A stretch of 64,000 nt of DNA from Candidatus Pantoea edessiphila (GTDB lineage Bacteria; Pseudomonadota; Gammaproteobacteria; Enterobacterales; Enterobacteriaceae). Position 1 is the stretch's first letter; the number at the start of each line of letters is the position of its first letter. The stretch lies in contig NZ_PDKT01000003.1 in NCBI RefSeq assembly GCF_002933315.1, positions 22,449-86,448 of the forward strand, read 5' to 3'. Both the position numbers and the translations under genes were made by a program. Shown here piece by piece: positions 27,612 to 38,627 of this stretch. Under the pieces are notes generated by a model, which was not told where the DNA came from, made no database searches, and saw only the letters and a list, made by a program, of their open reading frames with translations.

Positions 27612-28052
27612 GTTTAAACTAGAGTAAAAATTTCAAATAAACATTTATAATTAAAATTATATTTCTTTAAAATGATATAAAATTTTATTTACAGATTTAC
27701 TCACTGTTTTACTGATGATATAATCCACTATTATAAATGATAGCTATTTTATTTATGTAAAATTTTCATATCAATTGATATATTTATGCAACAAAAATTT
27801 TCTAATTTTAGTTTGTTTTCTCTAAAATTAGAAACTTGTCGTTTCCTGTAATATTTCTATTATTATCAACTATAATGTATTGTATATTATCATATTATTC
27901 TCAATATCAGTTTATTATTTAAGATTTTATCATTAAAATAATTAAAAAACTGTAAAACGATCAATATGTCATTAATTATTATATAATTTTTATAAAAATA
28001 TTTATATTAAATAATCAATACCTATTTTCCATTAGTTCAAAAAGGAGTTTTA
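27612..28052. other. 441-bp gap where ftsE and ftsX stood
   Basis: Between ftsY and rpoH. In E. coli ftsE and ftsX (about 1.7 kb) lie here. No trace of their coding motifs remains. It contains a 13-bp hairpin at 27799-27834 and must hold the rpoH promoter(s), which I could not place with confidence. Confidence 0.6.
27799..27834. repeat. 13-bp inverted repeat in the ftsY-rpoH gap
   Basis: 27799-27811 pairs perfectly with 27822-27834 around the 10-base loop TTTGTTTTCT. No T run follows. It may be a relic terminator of the lost ftsX end or an upstream rpoH element; undecided. Confidence 0.8.
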
Positions 28053-28910
28053 ATGATAAAAAAAACACCGGTTTTAAATATAGCTCCATTAGGTAATTTA
28101 GATTCTTATATCCAAGCTGCTAATATTCTCCCTATGTTATCAGCAGAAGAAGAAAGAAATTTAGCCCAACAATTACATTATCATGGTGATCTAAAATCAG
28201 CTAAGATATTAATTTTATCACATTTACGTTTTGTAGTGCATATAGCTCGTAATTATTCTGGTTATGGATTACCGCAAGCTGATTTAATCCAAGAAGGAAA
28301 TATTGGTTTAATGAAAGCTGTAAGAAGATTTAATCCAGAAGTTGGTGTTAGACTTGTTTCATTTGCTGTGCATTGGATTAAAGCTGAAATTCATGAATAT
28401 GTTTTACGTAATTGGCGTATTGTAAAGGTAGCTACTACTAAAGCACAAAGAAAACTATTTTTTAATCTTCGTAAAACCAAGAGACATTTAGGATGGTTCA
28501 ATCAAGATGAAGTAGAAATGGTAGCACGTGAGTTAGGTGTAAGTAGTAAGGATGTACGAGAAATGGAATCACGTATGGCAGCTCAGGATATGACTTTTGA
28601 TTTGTTTAATAGTGATGAAAACAATGATGATAAATCAATGGCACCAGTACTTTATTTACAAGATAAAACTTCTGATTTTGCTAATTATATTGAAGAAAAT
28701 AATTGGGAATTACATGCTGCAGACAAATTAAGTTATGCCTTAGAAAGTTTAGATGAACGTAGTAGATATATAATACGTACTCGTTGGCTTGAAGAGGATA
28801 ATAAAACAACTCTTCAAGAACTGGCTAATAAATATGGTGTATCAGCAGAAAGAGTACGTCAGTTGGAAAAAAATGCAATGAAAAAGCTTAGAGTAGCCAT
28901 TGAATCATAA
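28053..28910 (+). CDS. rpoH: Heat-shock sigma factor RpoH (sigma32)
   Basis: Alternative sigma factor for chaperone and protease genes. 285 residues (E. coli 284). Seen: region 2 ([24 protein letters not shown], then [15 protein letters not shown]), the sigma32-specific RpoH box ([12 protein letters not shown]), and region 4 ([20 protein letters not shown]). A strong Shine-Dalgarno, AAAGGAG, precedes the ATG. A short perfect dyad (28911-28925) starts right after the stop. Convergent with yhgN. Confidence 0.97.
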   Translation: MIKKTPVLNIAPLGNLDSYIQAANILPMLSAEEERNLAQQLHYHGDLKSAKILILSHLRFVVHIARNYSGYGLPQADLIQEGNIGLMKAVRRFNPEVGVRLVSFAVHWIKAEIHEYVLRNWRIVKVATTKAQRKLFFNLRKTKRHLGWFNQDEVEMVARELGVSSKDVREMESRMAAQDMTFDLFNSDENNDDKSMAPVLYLQDKTSDFANYIEENNWELHAADKLSYALESLDERSRYIIRTRWLEEDNKTTLQELANKYGVSAERVRQLEKNAMKKLRVAIES

Positions 28911-29104
28911 ACATATAATATATGTAATTAATTTCTTTAATTTTGATAAAACACCATATTTACTAACTGTTTAGCAACTAATTCAAAAAAATCATTTCAG
29001 AATAGTCAAACTATTTTTGAATTTATATTCATAATAGTTTAATTATGTACTTCAACAAAAAACTTAATGGATATATCAAAGTTTGTATTTTATTATAGAT
29101 AAAT

Positions 29105-29698
29105 CTATAATTTCAAATAAACTCTGATACCATCTAAAAACATCTGTGTTGCTAACATAACTAATACTAATCCCATAAGACGTTCCAATGCATTAACACC
29201 TTTTTCTCCTAAGATACGTAAAAACAATTCTGAAAGTAATAAAATTATCAATGTGATTAACCAGGCTATTAATATAGAAATTATAATAATATGCATTTGA
29301 TTAAAATACTGATGTGCTAACATCATTAAAGTGGCTAATAATGATGGACCAGCAACTAATGGAATAGCTAAAGGCACTAAAAATGGTTCTTCACCAGCTG
29401 GTAATCCTGTATTATTATCTTCAGGTGACGGAAAAATCATTTTAATAGCTATTAAAAATAAAATAACACCACCAGAAATTGATACTGATTCTGTACGTAA
29501 ATTTAAAAAATTTAAGATTGTTTCTCCAGAAAACAAAAATAATAATATAATGATTAAAGAAATAATCATTTCACGAATTAATATTATTTGTCTTCGCTTG
29601 GGTTCTATATATTTTAAAATTGACATAAAAATAGGTAAGTTACCTAATGGATCCATTATTAATAACAAAAGTATTGTGACAGAAATTATCTCATTCAT
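29105..29698 (-). CDS. yhgN: MarC family integral membrane protein YhgN
   Basis: Inner-membrane protein of unproven function in the MarC/UPF0056 family. 197 residues, the E. coli YhgN length. Seen: MDPLGNLPIFMSIL near residue 15, SISGGVILFLIAIKMIFPS, the GLPAGEEPFLVPLAIPLVAGPS motif in the centre and VNALERLMGLVLVMLATQMFLDGI near the end, with about six hydrophobic segments. Neighbour of asd, as in E. coli. Confidence 0.93.
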   Translation of the reverse strand: MNEIISVTILLLLIMDPLGNLPIFMSILKYIEPKRRQIILIREMIISLIIILLFLFSGETILNFLNLRTESVSISGGVILFLIAIKMIFPSPEDNNTGLPAGEEPFLVPLAIPLVAGPSLLATLMMLAHQYFNQMHIIIISILIAWLITLIILLLSELFLRILGEKGVNALERLMGLVLVMLATQMFLDGIRVYLKL

Positions 29699-29910
29699 TG
29701 AATATACACCTTGATTGTGAATATAATTTATTATTAGTTGATATCCTATAGCACTTTTTTTAAATAAATTTTATTTGTTGAAATTAATACAATGTATCAA
29801 GTACTATCTCTTCGTAAATCTAATTATTACACATAGCTAAGTAAAATTAACACTTTGGTGTTTATTTTAAAAGAAATTAGTAATTTAAATAATTTAAAAA
29901 TGGATATAAT

Positions 29911-31020
29911 ATGAAAAATGTAGGTTTTGTTGGTTGGCGTGGTATGGTTGGCTCAGTATTAATGTCTCGTATGATAGAAGAAAATGATTTTAGTATTATT
30001 AATTCTATTTTTTTTTCTACATCTCAAAAAGGAGAATTAGCTCCAAATTTTGGAGGTTACTACAATAATATTCTTCAAGATGCTTTTGATATAAAAATCT
30101 TAAGAAACTTAGATATTATTATTACATGTCAGGGCAGTGAATACACTAGAAAAATTTATCCAAAATTAAAAAATACGGGTTGGACAGGATATTGGATAGA
30201 TGCTGCCTCTGTATTACGTATGAATCATGATGTAATCATCTCTCTTGATCCAGTTAATTATAATATAATCTGTCAAGGTATAGATAGTGGTATTAAAACT
30301 TTTGTTGGTGGTAATTGTACTGTAAGTTTGATGTTGATGTCATTAGGTGGTTTGTTTTCTCAAAAATTAATTGATTGGATATCAGTAGCAACTTATCAAG
30401 CTGCATCTGGTAGTGGTGCTCGTCACATGAAAGAATTATTAATACAAATGGGTTTAATCTACAATTATGTATCACAATCTTTAAATAATCCAGCAGCACT
30501 AATTTTAGACATTGAACGTAAAATAAGTGATTTTGTTAAATCTGGTTCTTTACCAGTAGATAATTTTGGTGTACCTTTGGCAAATAGTTTAATTCCTTGG
30601 ATAGATAAAAAATTAGATAATGGTCAAAGTCGAGAGGAATGGAAAGGTCAAGCAGAAACAAATAAAATTCTTTCTAACAAAACAATAATTCCAGTTGATG
30701 GATTATGTGTTCGTATTGGAACATTACGTTGTCATAGTCAAGCATTTACTATTAAACTAAATAAAGACGTATCATTAAAAGAAATTGAACAAATTTTAGC
30801 ATCACATAATCCATGGGTCAAAGTAATACCTAATGAGCCTGATGAAACAAAGCTTTATTTAACTCCATCTGCAGTAACCGGTACATTACTTACGCCAATC
30901 GGTCGTTTAAGAAAACTTAATATGGGATCAAAATATTTTTCTGCTTTTACTGTTGGTGATCAATTATTATGGGGTGCAGCAGAACCTATACGACGTATGT
31001 TGCGTTTATTAATAGATTAA
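29911..31020 (+). CDS. asd: Aspartate-semialdehyde dehydrogenase
   Basis: Second step of the aspartate family pathway, feeding lysine/diaminopimelate, threonine and methionine; diaminopimelate also supplies peptidoglycan. 369 residues (E. coli 367). Seen: NAD(P)-binding [13 protein letters not shown] at the N-terminus, the catalytic Cys136 in GGNCTVSLM, and the substrate-binding [12 protein letters not shown]. Divergent from yhgN, convergent with nfuA. Confidence 0.97.
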   Translation: MKNVGFVGWRGMVGSVLMSRMIEENDFSIINSIFFSTSQKGELAPNFGGYYNNILQDAFDIKILRNLDIIITCQGSEYTRKIYPKLKNTGWTGYWIDAASVLRMNHDVIISLDPVNYNIICQGIDSGIKTFVGGNCTVSLMLMSLGGLFSQKLIDWISVATYQAASGSGARHMKELLIQMGLIYNYVSQSLNNPAALILDIERKISDFVKSGSLPVDNFGVPLANSLIPWIDKKLDNGQSREEWKGQAETNKILSNKTIIPVDGLCVRIGTLRCHSQAFTIKLNKDVSLKEIEQILASHNPWVKVIPNEPDETKLYLTPSAVTGTLLTPIGRLRKLNMGSKYFSAFTVGDQLLWGAAEPIRRMLRLLID

Positions 31021-31137
31021 TTTCATATCTTGTTAAAACATAAGAAATTAAATAATATTCTTTCCGATGCACATCATTATTTTTATGCACTATTTTCAAT
31101 AAATTTTATGATCTTTTTAAATAATTAAATCTTTACA

Positions 31138-31716
31138 TTAAAAATAGGAGTGTCTTCCATGCAAATGTTCAGTAACATCAATAACACCTTTTAAAGATGG
31201 AAAAGCTGATAATAGTTCTTTTTCTACACTATCCTGTAATGTAAAATTAATCATTGCACATCCATTACATCCTCCTCCAAATTTAAGTACAGCATAGCTA
31301 TCTTCAGTAATTTCAACTAAAGACACGTACCCTCCGTGTTCAGATAATCTTGGATTAATCTGTGTTTGTAATAAACGTTCAATATGTTTATTAATTGGTG
31401 CATCTTCAGGTAGTTTATATTCTTTAGTAGCATTTGGAGCTTTTAAAGTTAATTGAGATCCAAATTTGTCAACAATTAAATCTATTTCTGCTGCCTTTAA
31501 ATACGGTAAACTTAATGGATCAATATAAACAGATAAATTTTCAAAATTCAATTCAGTATCTGTATCTCTAATATTATGTAATTGACAATAAGAAACACTA
31601 CATTCAGCATTAGGCATACCAGGATTAGTTACAGATATACGAATTTGTGTACCATGTTCTTGTTTTTTTAGTAATTTTAAAAAATGTTTTTTTGCAGAAT
31701 TACTTATTTTAATCAT
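31138..31716 (-). CDS. nfuA: Fe/S biogenesis protein NfuA
   Basis: Fe-S cluster carrier. 192 residues (E. coli 191): an N-terminal A-type-like domain that lacks the ligand cysteines, and a C-terminal Nfu domain with the cluster-binding CxxC in [10 protein letters not shown] near residue 150. It sits next to bioH, divergent, as in E. coli (gntX lost). It may supply Fe-S clusters to biotin or lipoate synthases as well as to HemW. Confidence 0.96.
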   Translation of the reverse strand: MIKISNSAKKHFLKLLKKQEHGTQIRISVTNPGMPNAECSVSYCQLHNIRDTDTELNFENLSVYIDPLSLPYLKAAEIDLIVDKFGSQLTLKAPNATKEYKLPEDAPINKHIERLLQTQINPRLSEHGGYVSLVEITEDSYAVLKFGGGCNGCAMINFTLQDSVEKELLSAFPSLKGVIDVTEHLHGRHSYF

Positions 31717-31919
31717 TTTACATTACTCAATGTTTATATATTAAGTTAAATTAATTATGAGTATATTTATTTTAATGCATAAATGACACATTAAAATTAT
31801 GTATTATATTTTATATAATATAAATAATAAATAATTATTTAGTGAAAATTTGTCATTGTAAAAATAAAATTATCAATGTAGCATTAATTAATTTATTTTA
31901 ACTTTCAATGATTATTTAA

Positions 31920-32675
31920 ATGTATTGGTATACTTGTGGAAAAGGCAATATAGATCTAGTTTTAATACATGGATGGGCACTTAATTCAGAAGTATGGAAT
32001 TGTATTATACCTTTTTTAAGAAAAAAATTTCGCTTACATTTAGTTGATTTACCAGGTTATGGACGTAGTCAAAGTTTTAATAATTTAAATTTAAATGATT
32101 TAGCGAAAAGTCTAATACCATTTATACCTCCTAAAGCAGTTTTGATTGGTTGGTCTTTAGGAGGGTTAGTAGCTATGAAATTAGCTTTGATTGAGTCAAT
32201 AAATCTAGGTGGCATTATCACCGTATCATCATCACCTAAATTTATTGCTACAGATTCTTGGCCAGGTATAAAATTGGAAGTATTGCAAAATTTCCAATAT
32301 TATTTTCAGAAAAATTTAAAGCGATCGGTAGAACGTTTTTTAATATTGCAAACATCAAGTTCGAAACAACTCAATTTAGATATATTAAAATTAAAAAAAG
32401 CGATATTTACTCAACCTATTCCATCCAGTGAAGTACTGAATGATGGATTAAAAATATTAATTGTTACAGATATGCGCAAAGAATTAGTATCAATTAAAAT
32501 ACCGTTTTTACGTATTTATGGTGCTCTAGATAGTTTAGTACCTCGCGATATCGTACCAATGATAGATAAACTAATTCCAGCATCATCTTCTATGATTATT
32601 AAAAAAGCAGCACATGCTCCTTTTGTTTCTCATCCTGATACATTTTGTAAATATATTTCTGAATTTTTAATATAA
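31920..32675 (+). CDS. bioH: Pimeloyl-ACP methyl ester carboxylesterase BioH
   Basis: Removes the methyl group from pimeloyl-ACP methyl ester, releasing the precursor for biotin ring assembly. 251 residues (E. coli 256); the ATG at 31920 gives a slightly shorter N-terminus. Triad visible: Ser79 in GWSLGG, Asp in ALDSLVPRD, His in AAHAPFVSHP. LIHGWALNSEVW is the oxyanion region. Its presence suggests biotin synthesis is retained; the other bio genes are outside the window. Confidence 0.95.
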   Translation: MYWYTCGKGNIDLVLIHGWALNSEVWNCIIPFLRKKFRLHLVDLPGYGRSQSFNNLNLNDLAKSLIPFIPPKAVLIGWSLGGLVAMKLALIESINLGGIITVSSSPKFIATDSWPGIKLEVLQNFQYYFQKNLKRSVERFLILQTSSSKQLNLDILKLKKAIFTQPIPSSEVLNDGLKILIVTDMRKELVSIKIPFLRIYGALDSLVPRDIVPMIDKLIPASSSMIIKKAAHAPFVSHPDTFCKYISEFLI

Positions 32676-32845
32676 ATAAGAAATTAAAATATAATATTTA
32701 TTATTACTTAACATTAAAATACGATAAAAATTAATATGAATTGATTACTTTTAATTATAGGTTCGTTTTTAACAGACAAACAAAGTATGAACTGATAATT
32801 TATTTTATCATTAAACTAGCAATATTATAAATTTTAATATTAAAA

Positions 32846-33409
32846 ATGAAAAAAATCAAAAAACCTAAAATTATTAATGTAAAAACTGTAGCTTACTCTA
32901 AATTGTTTAAAATCCAATCAGTAGATTTAATTTTTAACAACGGTAAGCATCGTGTTTATGAACGCATTAAATCATCTAATCTTGAAACAGTTATAATTGT
33001 ACCTGTTATCAATAATCATTTAATCTTGATTCAAGAATATGCAGTCAGTCTGGAAGATTATACACTTGGTTTCCCTAAAGGTCTAATTAATTCAGGTGAA
33101 TCAATACAAGAAGCTGCAAATCGTGAACTTAAAGAAGAAATAGGGTTTGGTTCCACTAAACTAGAAATAGTTGGTAAATTGACTATTGCGCCATCTTATC
33201 TTTACAGTATCAATAATATCGTATTAGCTGAAGATCTTTATGAAAAAAAATTACAAGGAGATGAACCAGAATTCATGATAAAACATCAATGGCCTATAGA
33301 TAAGATGATGAAATTATTAACAGAACCAAGTTTTTGTGAAGCACGTAATGTAAGTGCTTTATTTCTTATACGAGAAAGTTTAATAAAAAAGGGCCGTATT
33401 AATTATTAA
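32846..33409 (+). CDS. nudE: ADP compounds hydrolase NudE (Nudix)
   Basis: Nudix hydrolase that cleaves ADP-ribose, AP3A and NADH-type compounds. 187 residues (E. coli 186). The Nudix box begins at GLINSGES and ends REL-KEEIGF, fitting GX5EX7REUXEEXGU. Other conserved segments are RVYERIKSSN, the MIVP-like IIVPVINNHLILIQEYAV, and EARNVSALFLIRE at the end. It follows bioH in the same direction with 170 bp between. Confidence 0.92.
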   Translation: MKKIKKPKIINVKTVAYSKLFKIQSVDLIFNNGKHRVYERIKSSNLETVIIVPVINNHLILIQEYAVSLEDYTLGFPKGLINSGESIQEAANRELKEEIGFGSTKLEIVGKLTIAPSYLYSINNIVLAEDLYEKKLQGDEPEFMIKHQWPIDKMMKLLTEPSFCEARNVSALFLIRESLIKKGRINY

Positions 33410-33893
33410 TTGTTTCCTAATACATAAAATATAAATAATACTTTACAAAATAAATATTTTTATTTGAATTTCCAACTAAAATAATATTATAACATAGCTT
33501 TTTATATGTCATATTATTAATTATATTCGCAAAAATATAGATTATATATGGTTAATATTAATATAACAATGTATTGATAAAATAAAACTAGTATTTTCTT
33601 GTTATTTTTTATTTATATTATTGAATATATATTCAAAACAAAACTTATAAAAAATTAATATTTTATAAATAATGCTATGAATATAAAAATCAATATGTCA
33701 TAATAAAGAACTGTGAGTCATTTCAAATGATTAACTTTATTCATAGATAATTTGAACTGATTAACAGAATAGATTCAATTTTTTTCAAAAATGGTAAAAA
33801 TTTTTGACAATAATTGTATTTCAATTCTTTTATCTTACCAGCAATTATATATGCTGGATATCATTAACAAACCTTTATATAATATCAAAAAAA
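33410..33893. other. 484-bp gap between nudE and aroK
   Basis: AT-rich, no gene recognised. An open frame runs into aroK from 33804, but its 30 extra codons have no counterpart in AroK and are read as untranslated leader. It should contain the aroK-aroB promoter, not placed. Confidence 0.55.
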
Positions 33894-34421
33894 ATGGCAG
33901 AGAAACGTAATATCTTTCTAGTTGGACCAATGGGTGCTGGAAAAAGCACGATTGGCCGTCATTTAGCTAATCAGCTAAATATGGATTTTTTTGATTCAGA
34001 TCAAGAAATTGAAAGACGTACTGGAGCAGATATAACATGGGTTTTCGATGTTGAAGGAGAAAACGGTTTTCGTGATCGAGAAGAAAAAATTATAAATGAA
34101 CTCACTGAAAAGCAAGGTATTATTCTTGCAACTGGAGGAGGTTCTATAAAATCACAAAAAACTCGTAATCGTCTGTCTGCTCGTGGTATAATTGTTTATT
34201 TAGAAACAACAGTAGAAAAACAGTTATCACGTACACAACGTGATAAAAAACGTCCTTTATTACAAGTAAATTTATCACCTATTCAAATACTTACTACTTT
34301 GGCCCAAGAACGAAATCCTTTATACAGAGAAATAGCTGATATTACAGTTAGCACTGATCATCAAAGCACAAAAATTGTAGCAAATCAAATTATTCATATG
34401 TTAGAAAAAGAAATAATATAA
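33894..34421 (+). CDS. aroK: Shikimate kinase I
   Basis: Phosphorylates shikimate in the chorismate pathway. The ATG at 33894 gives [18 protein letters not shown], as in E. coli, and 175 residues (173). Seen: the Walker A motif GPMGAGKST, the shikimate-binding DSDQEIE and RDREE, the TGGGS motif, and the lid [11 protein letters not shown]. 21 bp before aroB, a conserved operon pair. damX, dam and other E. coli followers are lost. Confidence 0.97.
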   Translation: MAEKRNIFLVGPMGAGKSTIGRHLANQLNMDFFDSDQEIERRTGADITWVFDVEGENGFRDREEKIINELTEKQGIILATGGGSIKSQKTRNRLSARGIIVYLETTVEKQLSRTQRDKKRPLLQVNLSPIQILTTLAQERNPLYREIADITVSTDHQSTKIVANQIIHMLEKEII

Positions 34422-34442
34422 AAATCAAAATAGGTTTTTTAT

Positions 34443-35534
34443 ATGAAAAAAATTAATATTTCATTGGGAAAGAGAAGTTATAAAATTATTATATCTTCTG
34501 ATAGATTTAATGATATATGTTCTTTTTTACCTTTAAGACCTGGTGATAATGCTATGATAATCACTAATCAAACTTTGTCTCCCATGTACTTAAATAAATT
34601 TATATCATTAATGAAAAAATCAAAAATAGAGGTCGATTATATAACCATAGCTGATGGTGAACAATATAAAACTCTTGAAACTATTAATTATATAATAGGT
34701 ATTTTGCTAAAAAGATCACATGATCGTAATACTACTTTAATTTCATTTGGAGGAGGTGTTATCGGTGATATTACTGGTTTTGTTGCCGCTATCTATCAAA
34801 GAGGTGTGCGCTTTATTCAAATACCAACAACCTTACTTGCTCAAGTAGACGCTTCTGTAGGTGGGAAAACAGGCGTAAATCATATGTTAGGCAAAAATAT
34901 GATAGGCGCATTTCATCAGCCTATATCAGTAATTATAGATACTAATTTTTTATTATCTTTGCCTCCACGTGAATTCAGTTCAGGATTAGCGGAAGTAATT
35001 AAATATGGAATTATTTTAGATGCTTCATTTTTTCAGTGGATTGAAAAAAATATTGATTTGCTAATGGCATTAAATAAAGATACAATTTCTTATTGTATTA
35101 GTAAATGCTGTGAATTAAAAGCTGATATAGTATCTAATGATGAATATGATTTTGGTCGTCGTTCAATTTTAAATTTAGGTCACACATTCGGACATGCTAT
35201 TGAGGCACACATGGGTTATGGTTCATGGCTGCATGGTGAAGCTATATCTGTTGGTATAGTAATGGCTATACGTACATCAGAACGTTTAGGACAATTTAAT
35301 ACGAAAGATATTAATAGAATTATTAATTTGCTACAACGTGCTAAATTACCAATATATGGTCCTGTAGAAATGATGTCTAAAGATTATTTACCTTATATGA
35401 TACGTGATAAAAAAGTAATATCAGGAAAATTAAAGTTAATTTTGCCTTCATCAATTGGTGTCGCTGAGGTAAAAAACAATATACCTTATGAATTAGTATT
35501 AGATGTAATCAACAAGTGTCAAAATATCTGTTAA
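34443..35534 (+). CDS. aroB: 3-dehydroquinate synthase
   Basis: Second step of the shikimate pathway, NAD- and metal-dependent. 363 residues (E. coli 362). Seen: FGGGVIGDITGFVAAIYQRG near residue 102, PTTLLAQVDASVGGKTGVNH near 128, and the metal-binding LNLGHTFGHAIE near 244 with GSWLHGEA. Cotranscribed with aroK. With aroE at the end of the window, three shikimate genes are present. Confidence 0.97.
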   Translation: MKKINISLGKRSYKIIISSDRFNDICSFLPLRPGDNAMIITNQTLSPMYLNKFISLMKKSKIEVDYITIADGEQYKTLETINYIIGILLKRSHDRNTTLISFGGGVIGDITGFVAAIYQRGVRFIQIPTTLLAQVDASVGGKTGVNHMLGKNMIGAFHQPISVIIDTNFLLSLPPREFSSGLAEVIKYGIILDASFFQWIEKNIDLLMALNKDTISYCISKCCELKADIVSNDEYDFGRRSILNLGHTFGHAIEAHMGYGSWLHGEAISVGIVMAIRTSERLGQFNTKDINRIINLLQRAKLPIYGPVEMMSKDYLPYMIRDKKVISGKLKLILPSSIGVAEVKNNIPYELVLDVINKCQNIC

Positions 35535-36071
35535 TTATTGAATAATAATTAGATGAATTAATAAATATAACTTAATAAACTAATTATCTATTTTAGTTTA
35601 GATTATTTTTTATCATTTGGATCATTATTCCAACTACATGTAACATAAAAACTTTTTATATTGGAATATAATGCAAAGTGAATTTGATTAAAGTAAACAT
35701 TTTTCATTATTTATTTTAATTAACTAATTATTTAATAGTTAGTTATAATTAATCGAAAATTATTTAATTGTTTCATATTATTGTATTCTAGTACCAAATA
35801 GAAATTTAGTGTGCAATTTCTATGTATTTTTAAAATAATTATTTTGTTTCATTAAAAATTTTCAAAAACTACCTATAGAATAAATAATTGATTAATAATA
35901 AAATTAATTACTTATTCTATAAGAATAGAATCCAATTGATGATATCATGTTATAAATATTAAATTGTAATGTTATATTAAAAATTCGAATTTTATATGGT
36001 TTTTTCTTTACTAAAAAATCAATAATTTTTAATTAGTTTAATTCAAATATTGATTTAACTAGGATATTTAG
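35535..36071. other. 537-bp gap where damX and dam stood
   Basis: Between aroB and rpe. E. coli has damX and dam here; no remnant of either is readable. It contains a 20-bp inverted repeat at 35874-35921 and short dyads. Confidence 0.6.
35874..35921. repeat. 20-bp inverted repeat in the aroB-rpe gap
   Basis: 35874-35893 pairs with 35902-35921 around an 8-base AATAATAA loop, with one mismatch and one G-U. It is followed by a second overlapping dyad (TATTCT-ATA-AGAATA). It could be a relic terminator or RNA element; no gene is adjacent within 150 bp. Confidence 0.8.
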
Positions 36072-36740
36072 ATGAAAAAATATTTATTAGCTCCATCAAT
36101 ACTTTCAGCTAATTTTGCTAATTTAGGTAAAGATATTGAAGAAGTCTTAATATCTGGAGGAGATGTAATTCACTTTGATGTTATGGACAATCACTATGTA
36201 CCTAATCTTACTGTAGGCCCAATAGTTTTACAATCTTTACGTAAACATGGTATTTCTGTACCTATCGATGTGCATCTGATGATAAAACCTGTAGATACAT
36301 TAATACCTATTTTTGCTCAGGCAGGTTCTAATTATATTACATTCCACCCGGAAGCTAGTGAACACATTGATAAAACATTACAAATAATCAAAGAAAATGG
36401 TTGCAAGGCTGGATTAGCATTAAACCCTACTACTTCACTTAATTATCTTGATTATGTAATGGATAAATTAGATATAATCTTATTGATGTCAGTAAATCCA
36501 GGATTTGGCAATCAGTGTTTTATTCCTAATACATTGAAAAAAATAAGTGAAGCACGAAAAAAAATAGATAATAGTGGATGTGATATCATACTTGAAGTAG
36601 ATGGTGGTATAAAAATAGACAATATTGGTCAAATTTCTAAATTTGGAGCTAATATGTTTGTTATAGGATCCGCTCTTTTTAATAGTCATGATTATAAAAC
36701 AGTTATCAATGATATGCGTAAAGAAATAGAAACATCATGA
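36072..36740 (+). CDS. rpe: Ribulose-phosphate 3-epimerase
   Basis: Interconverts ribulose 5-phosphate and xylulose 5-phosphate. 222 residues (E. coli 225), TIM barrel. Seen: [15 protein letters not shown] near the N-terminus, [17 protein letters not shown] near residue 34, the metal-site [16 protein letters not shown] near 140 and EVDGGIK near 175. 48 bp before trpS, the E. coli order with gph lost between. Confidence 0.97.
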   Translation: MKKYLLAPSILSANFANLGKDIEEVLISGGDVIHFDVMDNHYVPNLTVGPIVLQSLRKHGISVPIDVHLMIKPVDTLIPIFAQAGSNYITFHPEASEHIDKTLQIIKENGCKAGLALNPTTSLNYLDYVMDKLDIILLMSVNPGFGNQCFIPNTLKKISEARKKIDNSGCDIILEVDGGIKIDNIGQISKFGANMFVIGSALFNSHDYKTVINDMRKEIETS

Positions 36741-36788
36741 ATTTATTTTTGAGTTAGTTTTTGTTTCCCTAATTATTAGGATTTAATT

Positions 36789-37784
36789 ATGGAAAAATTT
36801 ACAGTTTTTAGTGCTGTTCAACCATCTGGTCAGTTAACTATAGGTAATTATTTAGGTGCGATCCGTCAATGGGTTCAAATACAGGATAAGTTTGATTGTA
36901 TATATTGTGTTGTAGATTTACATACCTTAACTGTTCGTCAAGATCCAAATATATTGAAAAATTCAGTTCTAGATACATTAGCTCTATATTTAGCATGTGG
37001 TATTGATCCGAATAAAAGTATTATTTTTCTTCAATCTCAAGTAGTAGAACATACTCAACTAAATTGGATTTTGAGTTGTTTTTGTTATTTTGGTGAACTT
37101 AGTCGCATGACACAGTTTAAAAATAAACTTATTTATGAAAATCACATAAATGCAGGTGTATTCAATTATCCAATATTAATGGCTTCTGATATATTATTAT
37201 ATCAAACTAATCAAGTACCTGTTGGCGTAGATCAAAAACAACATATAGAACTAAGTCGTCGTATTGCACAACGTTTCAATAATATTTATGGAGATGTTTT
37301 TAGTATTCCAGAACCCATGATTCCAAAAACTGGTGCAAAAATTATGTCTCTTACAGAATTAAATAAAAAAATGTCTAAATCAGATTTGAATAATAATAAT
37401 ATTATTGGTCTTTTAGAAGATCCAAAATCGATAACAGAAAAAATCAAGCATGCAATTACTGATTCTGACAATCCTCCTATAATTCGTTATGATATCAAAC
37501 AAAAAGCTGGTATTTCCAATTTATTAGATATACTATCGGCAATAACAGGAAAAGATATCACAGATTTAGAAAAAGATTTCAAAGGAAAAATGTATAGCCA
37601 ACTAAAGCTTGTTGTTTCAAATGAAATTATTTTAATGTTATCTAGTCTTCAAGATCGTTACCATTATTATCGCAATAATACATCATTTCTTAAACAAGTA
37701 ATATACGAAGGTGCTAATAAGGCAGAATTCAAAGCAAAAAAAACAATTAAAAAGGTTTATGAAGCAATAGGGTTTTGTTGTTAA
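36789..37784 (+). CDS. trpS: Tryptophanyl-tRNA synthetase
   Basis: Class I aminoacyl-tRNA synthetase. 331 residues (E. coli 334). The ATP-binding HIGH-equivalent is in [17 protein letters not shown] (residues 11-28) and the second class I signature is KKMSKSD near 196. [20 protein letters not shown] contributes to the tryptophan pocket. Follows rpe and is convergent with crp. Confidence 0.97.
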   Translation: MEKFTVFSAVQPSGQLTIGNYLGAIRQWVQIQDKFDCIYCVVDLHTLTVRQDPNILKNSVLDTLALYLACGIDPNKSIIFLQSQVVEHTQLNWILSCFCYFGELSRMTQFKNKLIYENHINAGVFNYPILMASDILLYQTNQVPVGVDQKQHIELSRRIAQRFNNIYGDVFSIPEPMIPKTGAKIMSLTELNKKMSKSDLNNNNIIGLLEDPKSITEKIKHAITDSDNPPIIRYDIKQKAGISNLLDILSAITGKDITDLEKDFKGKMYSQLKLVVSNEIILMLSSLQDRYHYYRNNTSFLKQVIYEGANKAEFKAKKTIKKVYEAIGFCC

Positions 37785-37955
37785 TATTGCAGATATTGAT
37801 CTAACTTAAATATGAATTTATATTTTAAATAATTATCATAAGTTTAATTAAAATACATCAAAATTTACCAATAAATAAAATTATCTTTAGTATTTTAAGT
37901 GCAATATCATCTATAAGTTAACATAATATATATTTTTCCGATTTTATAAAAAGAT

Positions 37956-37990
37956 AATAACGGCATACTATCTTAATTTATGCCGTTATT
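37956..37990 (-). terminator. Rho-independent terminator of crp
   Basis: A perfect 12-bp stem (37956-37967 with 37979-37990), AATAACGGCATA, with an 11-base loop and GC pairs in the middle. Read on the minus strand it starts 5 bp after the crp stop and is followed by ATCTTTTTAT. Confidence 0.8.
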
Positions 37991-37994
37991 TAAT

Positions 37995-38627
37995 TTATCT
38001 AGTGCCATAAACAACTATTTTTTTACCATGTGCAGAAATTAATTGTTTATTTTCTAAAATTTTTAAAATACGACCTACAGTTTCACGTGAACAACCAACT
38101 ATTTGGCCAATTTCTTGTCTAGTAATTTTAATTTGCATTCCATCAGGATGTGTTATAGCATCTGGCTGTTTAGCTAAACTAAGAAGTGTTTGAGTAATAC
38201 GTCCAGTTACGTCCAAAAATACAAGGTTACCAACTTTTTCAGAAGTTGATTGCAAGCGCATTGCTAATTGTGATGATAATCTCATTAATATTTCTGGATT
38301 TAATTGAATTAATTGAATAAATTTTTTATAAGAAATTTCGGCTATTTCGCATGCGGTTTTTGCACGTACCCAAGCACTGCGGTTTTGATTTTTGCTAAAA
38401 AACGCTATTTCACCAATAAAATCACCTTTATTTAAATATGAAAGAATCATTTCTTTACCTTCTTTATCTTTAATTACGACTACAATTAATCCTTTTAAAA
38501 TATAATAAAGAGTTTCAGCTTTTTCTCCTTTATGAATTAGCGTACTCTTAGAAGGATACTTATGGATGTGGCAATGCGATAGAAACCATTCAATTGTAAT
38601 GTCTGTTTTTGGTTTGCCGAAAACCAT
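37995..38627 (-). CDS. crp: cAMP receptor protein (CRP)
   Basis: Global transcription regulator. 210 residues, the E. coli length. Residues known in E. coli to contact cAMP appear kept (Glu72 in FIGEIAFF, Arg82-Ser83 in NRSAW, Thr127-Ser128 in STSEKVGN). The helix-turn-helix [19 protein letters not shown] keeps the DNA-reading Arg180, Glu181 and Arg185. Activating regions 1 (THPDG) and 2 (HCHIH, YKKF) also look intact. A GC-containing terminator follows. It is unexpectedly complete for so reduced a genome. Whether cyaA remains is not visible. Confidence 0.97.
   Translation of the reverse strand: MVFGKPKTDITIEWFLSHCHIHKYPSKSTLIHKGEKAETLYYILKGLIVVVIKDKEGKEMILSYLNKGDFIGEIAFFSKNQNRSAWVRAKTACEIAEISYKKFIQLIQLNPEILMRLSSQLAMRLQSTSEKVGNLVFLDVTGRITQTLLSLAKQPDAITHPDGMQIKITRQEIGQIVGCSRETVGRILKILENKQLISAHGKKIVVYGTR

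Noticed and set aside
29331..29714. 127-codon open frame on the plus strand
   Set aside because: It is antisense to yhgN, whose membrane protein family match is clear.
33804..33893. An N-terminal extension of 30 codons on aroK
   Set aside because: The extension has no counterpart, and the internal ATG at 33894 gives the exact family start.
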